A stretch of DNA of 33,309 bases, from the NCBI GenBank assembly GCA_021272315.1, contig JAJSLI010000071.1, positions 1 to 33,309 on the forward strand, written 5' to 3'. The position numbers were made by a program, and so were the translations under genes. This DNA is from Methylacidiphilales bacterium. GTDB lineage: Bacteria; Verrucomicrobiota; Verrucomicrobiia; Methylacidiphilales; UBA1321. Each line of letters starts with the position of its first letter. The stretch's first letter is position 1. Below, one piece after another: positions 1-7,283 of this stretch. A model generated the notes under the pieces. The model did not search any database, had not been told where the DNA came from, and saw only the letters and a program-made list of their open reading frames with translations.

Positions 1-651
1 ACACGCCCCCACGCAGATGACCGGCCAGTCTCCACGGTCCGAGGATGGCCCGATAGTTCGGATGAACGCATAGAGGGTCAGCAGATAAAAGAGTCCCATC
101 AACGACTCGGCCCGTTGGGAAAGGTAAGTCACCGCCTCGGTCTGGAGCGGATGGAGCGTCCAGAGCAGCGCAACAGCCAGGGCCAGCGGCCACGCATCGG
201 CCCCGAATTTTTCGCGCAGGACCGGTTGTAGAAGCGTGCGCCGCACCACGCCGAGAAGAATCAATCCGGCCAGGATGTGGATCAGCAGGTTAAGGGCGTG
301 GTAGCTCCACACGTTAAATCCGCTCACCGCATAATTGAGCGCAAAGCTCAGGTTTAGGATTGGGCGACCGCCCACGGTCAATTCGCCCGGAGGCAGCAAC
401 GGCGCCCAAGGCGGCCACAGATGCCGGATGCCCGGGTTGCCCCGGATGGCGGACAAGTCATCGAAAAGGAATGGACCCGAAAAACTGTTGGCGTACGCGC
501 CAAGCGCAGCCAGTACCAGAATCAGCCCCCAAAGCCGGTCGCGGCTTAACCAGGACGGCAGCGGTGAATCAAGCGCAACTTTCCCGAAGGCTTTCGTGAA
601 AACTTCACTGCCCGTCACCATCACCCTCTTTTGCTTGGATTGATTCGCCAT
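1..651 (-). CDS. TMTC-like polytopic membrane protein, 5' part (C-terminus beyond window)
   Basis: The reading frame is open from an ATG at 651 to the window edge (217 codons, no stop), preceded by a good Shine-Dalgarno AAGAAGG 4-5 bases upstream. The N-terminus is cytoplasmic and basic. It is followed by a hydrophobic helix (about 40-57), an Asp-Asp pair in the first outer loop (FLFDD, 61-65), further helices (about 115-135 and 153-167) and the motif HPLQTEAVTYLSQR (167-180). This arrangement (FxDD, then LHPxxTEAVxxxxxR) is typical of bacterial GT-C/TMTC-like proteins, which usually carry tetratricopeptide repeats after the membrane part. That portion would lie outside the window. Glycosyl transfer from a lipid-linked donor is inferred from fold only. 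The gene is followed upstream by a MITE-like element at 750-1047, so its promoter probably lies at 663-749. Confidence 0.75.
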   Translation of the reverse strand, partial: MANQSKQKRVMVTGSEVFTKAFGKVALDSPLPSWLSRDRLWGLILVLAALGAYANSFSGPFLFDDLSAIRGNPGIRHLWPPWAPLLPPGELTVGGRPILNLSFALNYAVSGFNVWSYHALNLLIHILAGLILLGVVRRTLLQPVLREKFGADAWPLALAVALLWTLHPLQTEAVTYLSQRAESLMGLFYLLTLYAFIRTIGPSSDRGDWPVICVGAC

Positions 652-780
652 GCGGCCTTCTTAACCGTGATGATGCAAAGTTGGGATGGATTCTGAAAGC
701 AGGGAGTTTGTCCCGTCGGCGCAAAAACCAAACCTCATCGCCGCGCCCAAGAACCTATCCCAAAACTAACCAAGGGCGCG

Positions 781-883
781 TTGCGAGTCGAATTTGGCCC
801 GAATCGAGGCGCGAGCGAAGGAGTGATGCCGCAGCGCATCTCGACTGAGGGAGCAACGAGGAGCCGGGCCAAATTCGTCGCAA
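781..883. repeat. Internal imperfect palindrome of the MITE-like element
   Basis: Arms 781-801 and 865-883 match except for a two-base insertion; each contains CGAATTTGGCCCG. The loop of about 63 bases could be extruded in single-stranded DNA or folded in RNA. Confidence 0.7.
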
Positions 884-901
884 CCCATCCGGGCGAAAGC
901 C

Positions 902-1006
902 TTTTTGCTTTTTAACTTCGTTGCTCGCTCGGTGCTGCGCATGGCAGTATTCTTTTTGGGCGAAGCGTTACTGCCGTCCGCCAGGACCCTCGTTAAAAAG
1001 CAAAAA
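902..1006. repeat. Second internal inverted repeat of the MITE-like element
   Basis: A 15-bp perfect inverted repeat (902-916 against 992-1006) encloses a smaller one around GGCAGTA...TACTGCC. With the outer termini it gives the element a nested-hairpin design. Confidence 0.7.
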
Positions 1007-1008
1007 AT

Positions 1009-1845
1009 TCATTTCGCGCGTCCTCGGGTAGTTTTGGGATAGGTTCTGAACCCGGTCGGACTCAAACCCGACCGGGTTTTGAATTGGCGTGAAAAAAAGT
1101 AAACATCAGAATAGCCCAACGCGCCCGCGATTTCTCCAATCGACAGCGAGGATTCCCGGAGCAGTTGCCTCGCCCGCGCCAGTCGCGCCTGAATGATAAA
1201 CTCGCGCGGAAGCGATCCGGTCACTTTCTTGAAGACGCGGGAAAAATGCACCGGACTGTAACCGGTCCGGCGGGCGAGTTCGGCGACGGAGGCGGCATCG
1301 CCGCAGTTTTCGAGCAATTCCGAGACAATCTTCCTCATGCGGCGGTGATATTCGGCCTGGGTTGCCGAAAGGGAAACCCCGGGTTGGCTGCCCCCGGCGT
1401 CCAGGCCGATCAGCACGCTCCGCAGCAATTCCTCCGCCTCCAACCGCCGCAGGGCCGCGCCCGGCCCCGCGCGCTGGATCAATTCGACGATGTGCCGGGT
1501 GGCGGCGTCAAAAAATTGAAAATCGGAAACTTCCTGCACTTCGGCGGGCAGGCGCCCAAGTTTCCCGCGGCATCGCAAATGAAAATGGATGAACGTCACT
1601 CCGAGCCGGTTCCGGGGGTTTTGCCCGCCGATGTAGGTGTGTCCGGGACGCATCCAGAGGCAGACGCCGGGACGCAGCGCCACGGTGCGGTCCGCCAGCC
1701 GCATCTCTCCCTCCCCGGAGCGGACAAACCAAAGATCAAAATCGCGGAGAAAACGCGGATCGTTCCATTCCAGGCGCCAGCCGGGCTCGCAACGCACGCG
1801 TCCCAAATTGCCGATCTCCACGCGCGTATGGGCCCAGTCGATCAT
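1009..1845 (-). CDS. AraC-family transcriptional regulator
   Basis: 278-residue cytoplasmic DNA-binding protein. The N-terminal half (about 10-110) is a cupin-like sugar/ligand-sensing domain, with VALRPGVCLWMRPGHTY at its core. The C-terminal 100 residues form the two-helix-turn-helix AraC domain: ASVAELARRTGYSPVHFSRVFKK for the first, and SIGEIAGALGYSDVYFFSRQFK with the signature SGLSPTGFR for the second. The gene is divergent from the PhyH/UroD pair with only 93 bases between the start codons, so it most likely activates that pair in response to a small molecule (inference). The start is ATG at 1845. Residues 267-278 and the stop codon are encoded by the right end of the MITE-like element. 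They lie after the last conserved helix, so the fold should survive. Confidence 0.93.
   Translation of the reverse strand: MIDWAHTRVEIGNLGRVRCEPGWRLEWNDPRFLRDFDLWFVRSGEGEMRLADRTVALRPGVCLWMRPGHTYIGGQNPRNRLGVTFIHFHLRCRGKLGRLPAEVQEVSDFQFFDAATRHIVELIQRAGPGAALRRLEAEELLRSVLIGLDAGGSQPGVSLSATQAEYHRRMRKIVSELLENCGDAASVAELARRTGYSPVHFSRVFKKVTGSLPREFIIQARLARARQLLRESSLSIGEIAGALGYSDVYFFSRQFKTRSGLSPTGFRTYPKTTRGRAK
1049..1080 (+). terminator. Terminator-like hairpin antisense within the AraC gene
   Basis: An 11-bp perfect stem (1049-1059 with 1068-1078) and an 8-base loop are followed by TTTT on the plus strand, directly beside the outer end of the MITE-like element. On the minus strand the same bases encode the conserved RSGLSPTGF segment of the regulator. 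It may be coincidental, or it may stop plus-strand transcription coming out of the element. Confidence 0.4.
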
Positions 1846-1938
1846 GAAATGAGGATATTAAATAAACACAAAAAAACATCAATCGAATCCATTGCATGCT
1901 GATGGATACAGGACAAACTTGAAGGAGCCGACAAGCAA
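1846..1938. promoter_or_regulatory. Divergent promoter/operator region between AraC regulator and PhyH gene
   Basis: 93 bases, AT-rich on the regulator side (GATATTAAATAAAC). A short inverted repeat TCCAT...ATGGA (1888-1892 / 1902-1906), centred on GCATGC, could be an operator. A ribosome binding site GAAGGAG at 1921-1927 serves the PhyH start at 1939. The -35 and -10 boxes cannot be fixed with confidence. Confidence 0.5.
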
Positions 1939-2808
1939 ATGAATGCAAATCTCGAACAGGCGAATTTCGATGTGGAAGGGGAAGGTCAGCCCCCTTATGC
2001 GCCGGAGCTTTACCGCCCGGCGGCCGAGGCCCGCCAGGCGCGCGACCTCGACTCGATCTCGGATGCGGACCTGCGGTTTTACGATGCCCAGGGCTACCTC
2101 TCGGTCGCCGCGGCGTTTACGCCCGGGGAAACCGGCGCCGCCTTGAACGGGTTGTCCGACCTCATCATGGGAACGAGGCCCGACTTCAAGGGGATCGTTT
2201 TTGAAAGCAGCGCGCGGGAAATTCTGCCCACGCTCGGGTTGGAAGCGCGGCAGGACGCGGTTCGCAAGCTCGCCAGCTTTGTGGAGTTTGACCGCCGGCT
2301 CCACGTGCTGGCTTATCATCCCAAACTCATCGCGGTGCTGCGAACGCTGCTCGGGGATGAACCGGTTCTTTTTCAGGACATGGCGCTGCTCAAGCCGCCC
2401 CGCATCGGCCGCGAAAAACCGTGGCATCAGGACATGTCTTATTTCAATTACGATCCCGGGGCGAAAGTGGTCGGCGTCTGGGTCGCGCTCGATCAAGCGA
2501 CGGTGGAGAACGGCTGCATGCAGCTTTTGCCGGGACGCCACCGCGCGGGGCCGGTCATCCACTTCAAACGCCGGGACTGGCAGATTTGCGACGCGGAAAT
2601 TCTCGGCAAGACCAGCGTGGCCGCTCCGCTTCAACCCGGCGGCCTGCTGCTCTTCGACGGCCTGCTTCCGCACGGGACGCCGCACAATGCCTCCGGCCGC
2701 CGCCGCCGCGCGCTCCAATTTCATTATGCCGGGGCAACCACCCAAAAGATCGCGGCATCGGAGCGGATGCGGGTCTTTGGCAGCGAAGGCAAGGACGTGA
2801 GTTGCTAG
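1939..2808 (+). CDS. Phytanoyl-CoA dioxygenase (PhyH) family Fe(II)/2-oxoglutarate oxygenase
   Basis: 289-residue cytosolic non-heme iron oxygenase. Family knowledge: these enzymes hydroxylate small organic substrates using O2 and 2-oxoglutarate. The iron-binding triad is visible: H163 and D165 in PWHQD, and H245 in LLPHGTPHN. The arginines that follow (R254-257, GRRRRALQ) provide the 2-oxoglutarate salt bridge. The double-stranded beta-helix core spans about 45-265. The start ATG has a strong upstream GAAGGAG. It is followed after 12 bases by the UroD-like gene, so the two are co-transcribed, and it is divergent from an AraC regulator. The substrate is unknown. PhyH members in environmental bacteria often act on plant- or algae-derived compounds, and involvement in a demethylation or catabolic step with the partner gene is inference. 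Confidence 0.92.
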   Translation: MNANLEQANFDVEGEGQPPYAPELYRPAAEARQARDLDSISDADLRFYDAQGYLSVAAAFTPGETGAALNGLSDLIMGTRPDFKGIVFESSAREILPTLGLEARQDAVRKLASFVEFDRRLHVLAYHPKLIAVLRTLLGDEPVLFQDMALLKPPRIGREKPWHQDMSYFNYDPGAKVVGVWVALDQATVENGCMQLLPGRHRAGPVIHFKRRDWQICDAEILGKTSVAAPLQPGGLLLFDGLLPHGTPHNASGRRRRALQFHYAGATTQKIAASERMRVFGSEGKDVSC

Positions 2809-2820
2809 GCGATTGGAAAA

Positions 2821-3945
2821 ATGCAATATCGCCGCGAGGAGTATCTGGAGCTGATGACCTTCGTCCGGCTCGGGCGCCCGATGTTCGTCGAATTATTCGG
2901 GCCGCTGGTCGGACTGGACAAGGAATGGCGCGCGCAGGGAGCAAGCGAGGAGGAAATCGGCATGGCCGCGTTCGACTGGGATTACGTGCCGGTGAAAGAC
3001 GTTCCCGGATGCACCGCCCGCCCACGCGGTCCAAGCCCGGTGATCATCGAGGACAACAGCGAATACCGGATCGAGCGCGATTTTTTGGGAAGGACCCTCA
3101 AACTTTGCAAAGCCACGGCCACGATTGCGCTCCCGATGGATTTTCCGGTGAAAACCATGGAGGACTGGCTCCGGCTCAAGCCGCTGTTTGCGTTCGCGGA
3201 AGACAGGATCGGCGGGGAGGAGGAAATCGAGGAGGCCCGGGCGGCACAAAGCGAAGGCACGCTGATCGTCGCCCGTATTCCCGGGGCATTTGACACCGCG
3301 CGGGAACTCATGGGCGCGGAGACCGCCTGCCTGAGCTACTACGAGGATTCCGAGTTAATGCACGACATCATCGCCACCCTCTCGGACACTAGCATGAAGG
3401 TCTGGGAGCGCGTCTCGGAGAAACTGGTCATCGACCAGCTCTCCGTGCATGAGGATCTAGCCGGGAAAACGGGCCCGCTGGTCGGGCCCGCGCAGATCGG
3501 GGAATTTTTCAAACCCTACTACCGCCCCCTTTGGGACATGCTCTCATCGCGGGGCGCGAAAATTTTCCAGATGGACACCGACGGCAATATCAACCCCGTG
3601 CTCGATGCGCTGCTCGACTGCGGAATCAATTCGCTTTACCCCATGGAACCGGCGGCAGGCATGGACATCGTCGAGGTGCGGAAAAAGTACGGCAACCGGC
3701 TCGTGATGCTCGGCGGCATCGACAAGCACGTTCTCCGCCGCGGCAGGGAGGAAATCCGCCGGGAACTCGAATACAAGCTCCAGCCGATGATGCGCGAAGG
3801 GGGGATGGTCTTCGGGCTCGACCACCGCATCACGAACGGCACTCCGCTGGAAAACTACCGGTATTACGTCAAGCTGGGCCGGGAAATTCTCGGCCTGCCG
3901 CCCGTTCAACCGGGGAAAACCGGCTGGAGGCGCATGGCCTTTTAG
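2821..3945 (+). CDS. Uroporphyrinogen decarboxylase-like (UroD superfamily) protein
   Basis: 374-residue TIM-barrel protein of the UroD/MtaA/CmuA superfamily. Visible family features are the barrel strands AKIFQMDTDGNI, GINSLYPMEPAAGMD and LVMLGGIDKHVL, and the C-terminal GLDHRITNGTPLENYRYY, which corresponds to the HxxxxxTPxENxxY region of corrinoid methyltransferase-like members. It is unlikely to be the haem enzyme HemE: the N-terminal substrate-binding motif of HemE is not apparent and the gene sits in a catabolic context. Co-transcription with the PhyH oxygenase (12-base gap) and control by the divergent AraC regulator suggest the two act on one substrate. A methyl-transfer or decarboxylation role is inference. 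The ribosome binding site is weak (TTGGAAAA). Confidence 0.88.
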   Translation: MQYRREEYLELMTFVRLGRPMFVELFGPLVGLDKEWRAQGASEEEIGMAAFDWDYVPVKDVPGCTARPRGPSPVIIEDNSEYRIERDFLGRTLKLCKATATIALPMDFPVKTMEDWLRLKPLFAFAEDRIGGEEEIEEARAAQSEGTLIVARIPGAFDTARELMGAETACLSYYEDSELMHDIIATLSDTSMKVWERVSEKLVIDQLSVHEDLAGKTGPLVGPAQIGEFFKPYYRPLWDMLSSRGAKIFQMDTDGNINPVLDALLDCGINSLYPMEPAAGMDIVEVRKKYGNRLVMLGGIDKHVLRRGREEIRRELEYKLQPMMREGGMVFGLDHRITNGTPLENYRYYVKLGREILGLPPVQPGKTGWRRMAF

Positions 3946-4155
3946 CCCTGTTTTTAACATCGCGGGTCATTTTTGCCGGTCAGGGGCGGGTTCTCGCGCA
4001 ACTCATGAGAAGGTTGCGCTTAAGGCGTGTCTTCACGTGACCCACGCCTGCTTGCCAGACGCCTTCCAGGTATATTTTCCCCTACGTCACTTGCCGGGCC
4101 TGACATTGACTCACAACACAACCGGGTCAAACTTTGACATTCGAGGCTAACCCGC

Positions 4156-5424
4156 GTGAAACCGCCCCTTGTTTTTATAAGCCCGCTGGCGCCCAAATTT
4201 TCCGGCGGTGGATTGGCCATGCGGGCTGCCCATAATCTTCGCGCGCTATCCGAAAAGTTCGCGGTGCATATGCTGATTGTCTCCATCTACAACGACAAAC
4301 AAGCCGCCCCTTCGAAAGATATCCTTCCATTTTGCGCGAGTTGGAAACAGATTCGCACGCGGTATCCTTCGAAAATAAGAAGAGCCTTCCGGGTTTTTAA
4401 AGATCGGATTTTCCGGGGAAGAACCAGGCTGCCCGCCGAATGGGCAAGATGGAATGCAAAGGCAGAAAGAGAAATCAGGTCTTATATAGGAGAAATACAA
4501 TGCGATCATATTTGGGTCTTCAGGTTTACTTTGCTGCCTTGGATCAGGACCCTGCTCGATAAACGTTTTAAAATCTGGCTTGATCTCGATGAACTTGAAT
4601 CTTCCACGCTGGAACGGTTGGCGACGCTCTTTTTGAAATTGGGACAGGATGAAATGAGCCGCCGTCTGCAAAGGGAAGCCGAAATCTATCGAGCGCTGGA
4701 GAAAAGCTACTTGCCCCGGTTCGAATATATCGTTACGGCTTCCGACATCGAATCCCGCCGTTTGCGGGACAGATTTGGCGGCCTATCGGTGGAAACGTGG
4801 CCGAACCTTATTTCCCTGCCGGTGCACGAAAACCACCGGGAACAAAAGGAGCGCGCCGAATCGAGGATCCTATTTATTGGAAACATGGGCTATTTCCCCA
4901 ATCTTGACGCGGTCCGGTATGCCGCCGGGGAAGTTCTGCCACGGGTGCAAAGGCTGCTCGGTCGCCGCCCGGTTATTTTCCAAGTGGCCGGATCGGAAGC
5001 GGAAGCCCACCGGGCCGAATTCGCGCGGATGAATCAGGTGGAATGGTTGGGGACGGTCGGAGATTTAACGCCTTTCTACGCGGAAGCGGATATCGTTATT
5101 GCGCCCTTGCGCTCGGGCGGCGGGACCCGGATCAAGATTCTGGAAGCGTTTGCCCATCGAAAGGCCGTCGTTTCAACGCGACTTGGGGCGGAGGGGTTGA
5201 ACGTTTTGCATGGCCGGGAGCTGTTGTTGGCGGATGAGCCCGAGGAACTGGCTGCAGCCTGCGCCGAATTATTGCTGGATGCGGAGAGACGGGCCCGCCT
5301 GGCCGCGGCGGGATATGCCTACGTGACGATCCACCACGGTCAAGATAATCTCAAGCCCAGGGTGACGGATCTGGCCAGGGCCTGGTCACGCCAGGAGCTT
5401 GCTGAAAAAAAGGCTCTCTTTTAA
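4156..5424 (+). CDS. Glycosyltransferase family 4 (group 1)
   Basis: 422-residue GT-B fold glycosyltransferase. The N-terminal domain starts with VFISPLAPKFSGGGLAMRAAHN, the usual glycine-rich acceptor loop. The C-terminal nucleotide-sugar domain begins near 235 (ILFIGNMGYFPNLDAVRYA) and contains the donor-binding region IAPLRSGGGTRIKILEAFA and STRLGAEGL. This family transfers a sugar from an NDP donor, usually to a lipid-linked or surface glycan at the inner face of the membrane. The start is GTG at 4156 with GAGG 10 bases upstream. The gene converges on a GT2 gene, suggesting a small glycan locus. Its last codons (from residue 414, ELAEKKALF) coincide with the left arm of a dispersed palindromic repeat, so its C-terminus is repeat-derived. 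Confidence 0.92.
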   Translation: MKPPLVFISPLAPKFSGGGLAMRAAHNLRALSEKFAVHMLIVSIYNDKQAAPSKDILPFCASWKQIRTRYPSKIRRAFRVFKDRIFRGRTRLPAEWARWNAKAEREIRSYIGEIQCDHIWVFRFTLLPWIRTLLDKRFKIWLDLDELESSTLERLATLFLKLGQDEMSRRLQREAEIYRALEKSYLPRFEYIVTASDIESRRLRDRFGGLSVETWPNLISLPVHENHREQKERAESRILFIGNMGYFPNLDAVRYAAGEVLPRVQRLLGRRPVIFQVAGSEAEAHRAEFARMNQVEWLGTVGDLTPFYAEADIVIAPLRSGGGTRIKILEAFAHRKAVVSTRLGAEGLNVLHGRELLLADEPEELAAACAELLLDAERRARLAAAGYAYVTIHHGQDNLKPRVTDLARAWSRQELAEKKALF

Positions 5425-5541
5425 AAAATCTGTCATCCCGAGCTTGTCGAGGGACCTCTAACTATTGTGTTTCAGAGGACGTCTTTCGAGTGAATATGGA
5501 GAGATCCTTCGACAAGGATGACGGCCTTTTTCAGCAAGCTC
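5395..5541. repeat. Dispersed palindromic repeat between convergent glycosyltransferases
   Basis: The outer arms GAGCTTGCTGAAAAAAAGGC (5395-5414) and GCCTTTTTCAGCAAGCTC (5524-5541) pair. An inner pair is formed by GTCATCCCGAGCTTGTCGAG (from 5432) and its imperfect complement ending in GGATGAC (about 5501-5523). The inner unit, GTCATCCTGAGCTTGTCGAAGGATCTC in general form, recurs at 9798-9894. It could work as a bidirectional transcription stop between the two convergent genes, although there is no clean U-run. Confidence 0.8.
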
Positions 5542-5553
5542 CTAGACGCCCTC

Positions 5554-6468
5554 TCAACGGTCTGCCAACTCATCCAACGCGCGCTGTTCACCCCGGATCC
5601 TCGCTTCAACGACGAGCCTCTCCACAGGGGACAGGGTCAGCCATCGCCGCAGTCTTCCGAGTGCCCTTCGCAGACGGCTTGTCCGGGGGGGAATAGCCAT
5701 GCCGCGTGAGGCCTTGAGCATGATCATGGAATAGGCGGTTCCCTCGGTCGCTCCCAGAAGATAACTCTCGGTCAGCCGATTTTTGCCAATCAAATGGGTC
5801 AATTCCAAAGTCGAAAAAATACCGGCGCCCAAGCCGATATCACACGCAGTTTGAGCTAGGTCAAAATCTTCGCAGGGTCTCGGCACGCCTCCGAATTCGC
5901 CGAGTTTTTTTCTAGAGGAGTCTTCCCCAACACGCGCCTTATATTCGAGGGCCACCTTCCGGCGCACCCACATGCCGGCCCCCCACGGCAGCGCGTGTTC
6001 GGCCATGAGCCCCAGGTTGGACCAGCATTCTCCGCTGAATCTGCGGATGGTCAGGCAACTACCAAATCGGGCGACCCACAGGGGGGGCGTGATCTCAAAC
6101 TCGGGATGGCACTGGCCGCTCCAGACTCCAAGGGAAGAGTGGGATTCCGCAATTTTCTGTCCTGCGGAAAGATAATTGGGAGCGAGAACCGTGTCATCAT
6201 CCACAAAAACCAAAAGTTCGGCCGTGGACTCCCCGATGCTGCGCAGGCGGGCGGGTACAATACCGGGCTCCTCTTCGCGGATGTGGCGGGAGCGCGGGTG
6301 CCAGGACAAATTCCAGGCTGAAACCAGCGGTTCTTTGGAGGCATTGTCCACCAGCAGCAACTCCCATCGTTCCCTGGGCAAAGTTTGCGCCTGGAGCGCG
6401 TCCAGCGCCCGTTGCAAATAATCCGGTCGCGGATTACGCGAGCAGATAATGACGGAAAAATCAGGCAT
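5554..6468 (-). CDS. Glycosyltransferase family 2
   Basis: 304-residue GT-A fold glycosyltransferase. The nucleotide-binding start is FSVIICSRNPRPDYL (4-18), followed by LLLVDNASKEP (38-48, D41) and the metal-binding triple aspartate FVDDDTVL (D90-D92). The acceptor-side segment is HALPWGAGMWVRRK, with LTHLIGKNRLTESYLLGATEGTA near the end. No membrane helix is evident, so it probably acts at the cytoplasmic face. Such proteins add hexoses during polysaccharide or glycolipid assembly. The start is ATG at 6468; no strong ribosome binding site was seen. It converges with the GT4 gene and diverges from the thioredoxin gene. Confidence 0.92.
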   Translation of the reverse strand: MPDFSVIICSRNPRPDYLQRALDALQAQTLPRERWELLLVDNASKEPLVSAWNLSWHPRSRHIREEEPGIVPARLRSIGESTAELLVFVDDDTVLAPNYLSAGQKIAESHSSLGVWSGQCHPEFEITPPLWVARFGSCLTIRRFSGECWSNLGLMAEHALPWGAGMWVRRKVALEYKARVGEDSSRKKLGEFGGVPRPCEDFDLAQTACDIGLGAGIFSTLELTHLIGKNRLTESYLLGATEGTAYSMIMLKASRGMAIPPRTSRLRRALGRLRRWLTLSPVERLVVEARIRGEQRALDELADR

Positions 6469-6641
6469 GATGATCCAAAATCAAATCGGGGACAGGCCGC
6501 TTGGCGCAATTCCTGATCATAAACCCGCTTGAACTCCTTTGCACGGCGAACCCGGCCAATTTTGAACAAGAACAGGCCAAGAAGGGTTGCGCGCTTTTTC
6601 TTGCCATGCCTTGAACGGCGGCCACACGATCATCCACCTCC

Positions 6642-7076
6642 ATGAAAACCCTCCTCACCCTCGTCTTCGCCTTCACCACGATGCTGGTTGTCCATGCCGA
6701 CTGGACGACCGATTACAAGGCGGCCCTGGTTCAAGCCAAGGCCCAGAACAAACTCGTCCTGCTCGATTTCACCGGCTCGGACTGGTGCGGCTATTGCAAG
6801 CTGCTCGACGCGCAGGTTTTCACCCAACAAGCCTTCAAGGATTTCGCGGACCAGAATTATATTCAGGTCACGGTCGATTTTCCGCGCCAAACCCAATTGC
6901 CGGACGACCTGAAACAACAAAACGACGCCCTGCGCCAGCAGTTCGATATCCACGGTTTCCCGACCTTGATCGTGCTGGACGCCGACGGGAAGGAACTTGG
7001 GCGGGAAGTCGGTTATACCCCCGGCAGCGGCCCCGATGCCGTCATCGCCAAGCTGAAAAGCTTCAACAAGGGTTGA
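6642..7076 (+). CDS. Exported thioredoxin-fold protein
   Basis: 144 residues. A Sec signal peptide (MKTLLTLVFAFTTMLVVHA, cleavage likely after A19) precedes a thioredoxin domain with the redox motif WCGYC (C49 and C52) and the cis-proline loop HGFPTLIVLD. It resembles the Thioredoxin_7/thioredoxin-like exported proteins common in Verrucomicrobiota, which reduce or isomerise disulfides in the periplasm. It stands alone between a divergent GT2 gene and the efflux operon 207 bases downstream. No specific partner is evident. Confidence 0.9.
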   Translation: MKTLLTLVFAFTTMLVVHADWTTDYKAALVQAKAQNKLVLLDFTGSDWCGYCKLLDAQVFTQQAFKDFADQNYIQVTVDFPRQTQLPDDLKQQNDALRQQFDIHGFPTLIVLDADGKELGREVGYTPGSGPDAVIAKLKSFNKG

Positions 7077-7123
7077 AGCTTCCGTCTCTCGCTCTCAAGT
7101 TATAGAACCTGCCTCGAAAAAGG

Positions 7124-7178
7124 GGCGGGCCTGTTTTTGATCAGGAACTGCTCAAGTCGCCAGGTCTCTTTTTCAGCC
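7124..7178 (+). repeat. Dispersed structured repeat, copy 1
   Basis: Contains CCTGTTTTTGATCAGG followed by AACTGCTCAAGTCGCCAGG and CTCTTTTTCA. The same order of blocks recurs at about 12158-12211 with roughly three quarters of bases identical, including the central GATCAGGAA and the final CTTTTTCA. The function is unknown. Confidence 0.5.
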
Positions 7179-7283
7179 TCGCCGTCTTGACGTCTCGCGC
7201 GGCTTCCCACAGAAAAGGGAAAAGGTGTCCGGACCCTCCTCCTTTAACCCGCAACTTTTTATCGCCTCGTTGGAACCTTCGCC

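Larger units (their letters stand above)
750..1047. mobile_element. MITE-like non-autonomous element with 19-bp terminal inverted repeats
   Basis: The ends are perfect 19-bp inverted repeats: AGAACCTATCCCAAAACTA at 750-768 and its complement at 1029-1047. The interior is also palindromic. 781-801 pairs with 865-883 (both contain CGAATTTGGCCCG), and 902-916 pairs with 992-1006 (15 bp perfect, TTTTTGCTTTTTAAC). No open frame of useful size lies inside, so it cannot encode its own transposase. No clear target-site duplication is visible. The right end lies inside the AraC gene and encodes its final residues. A high-copy genomic repeat mobilised in trans is the most likely nature; this is inference. 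Confidence 0.75.

Noticed and set aside
1879..2826. 315-codon antisense frame over the PhyH gene
   Set aside because: Shadow of the dioxygenase frame; no family features and it would overlap the divergent promoter.
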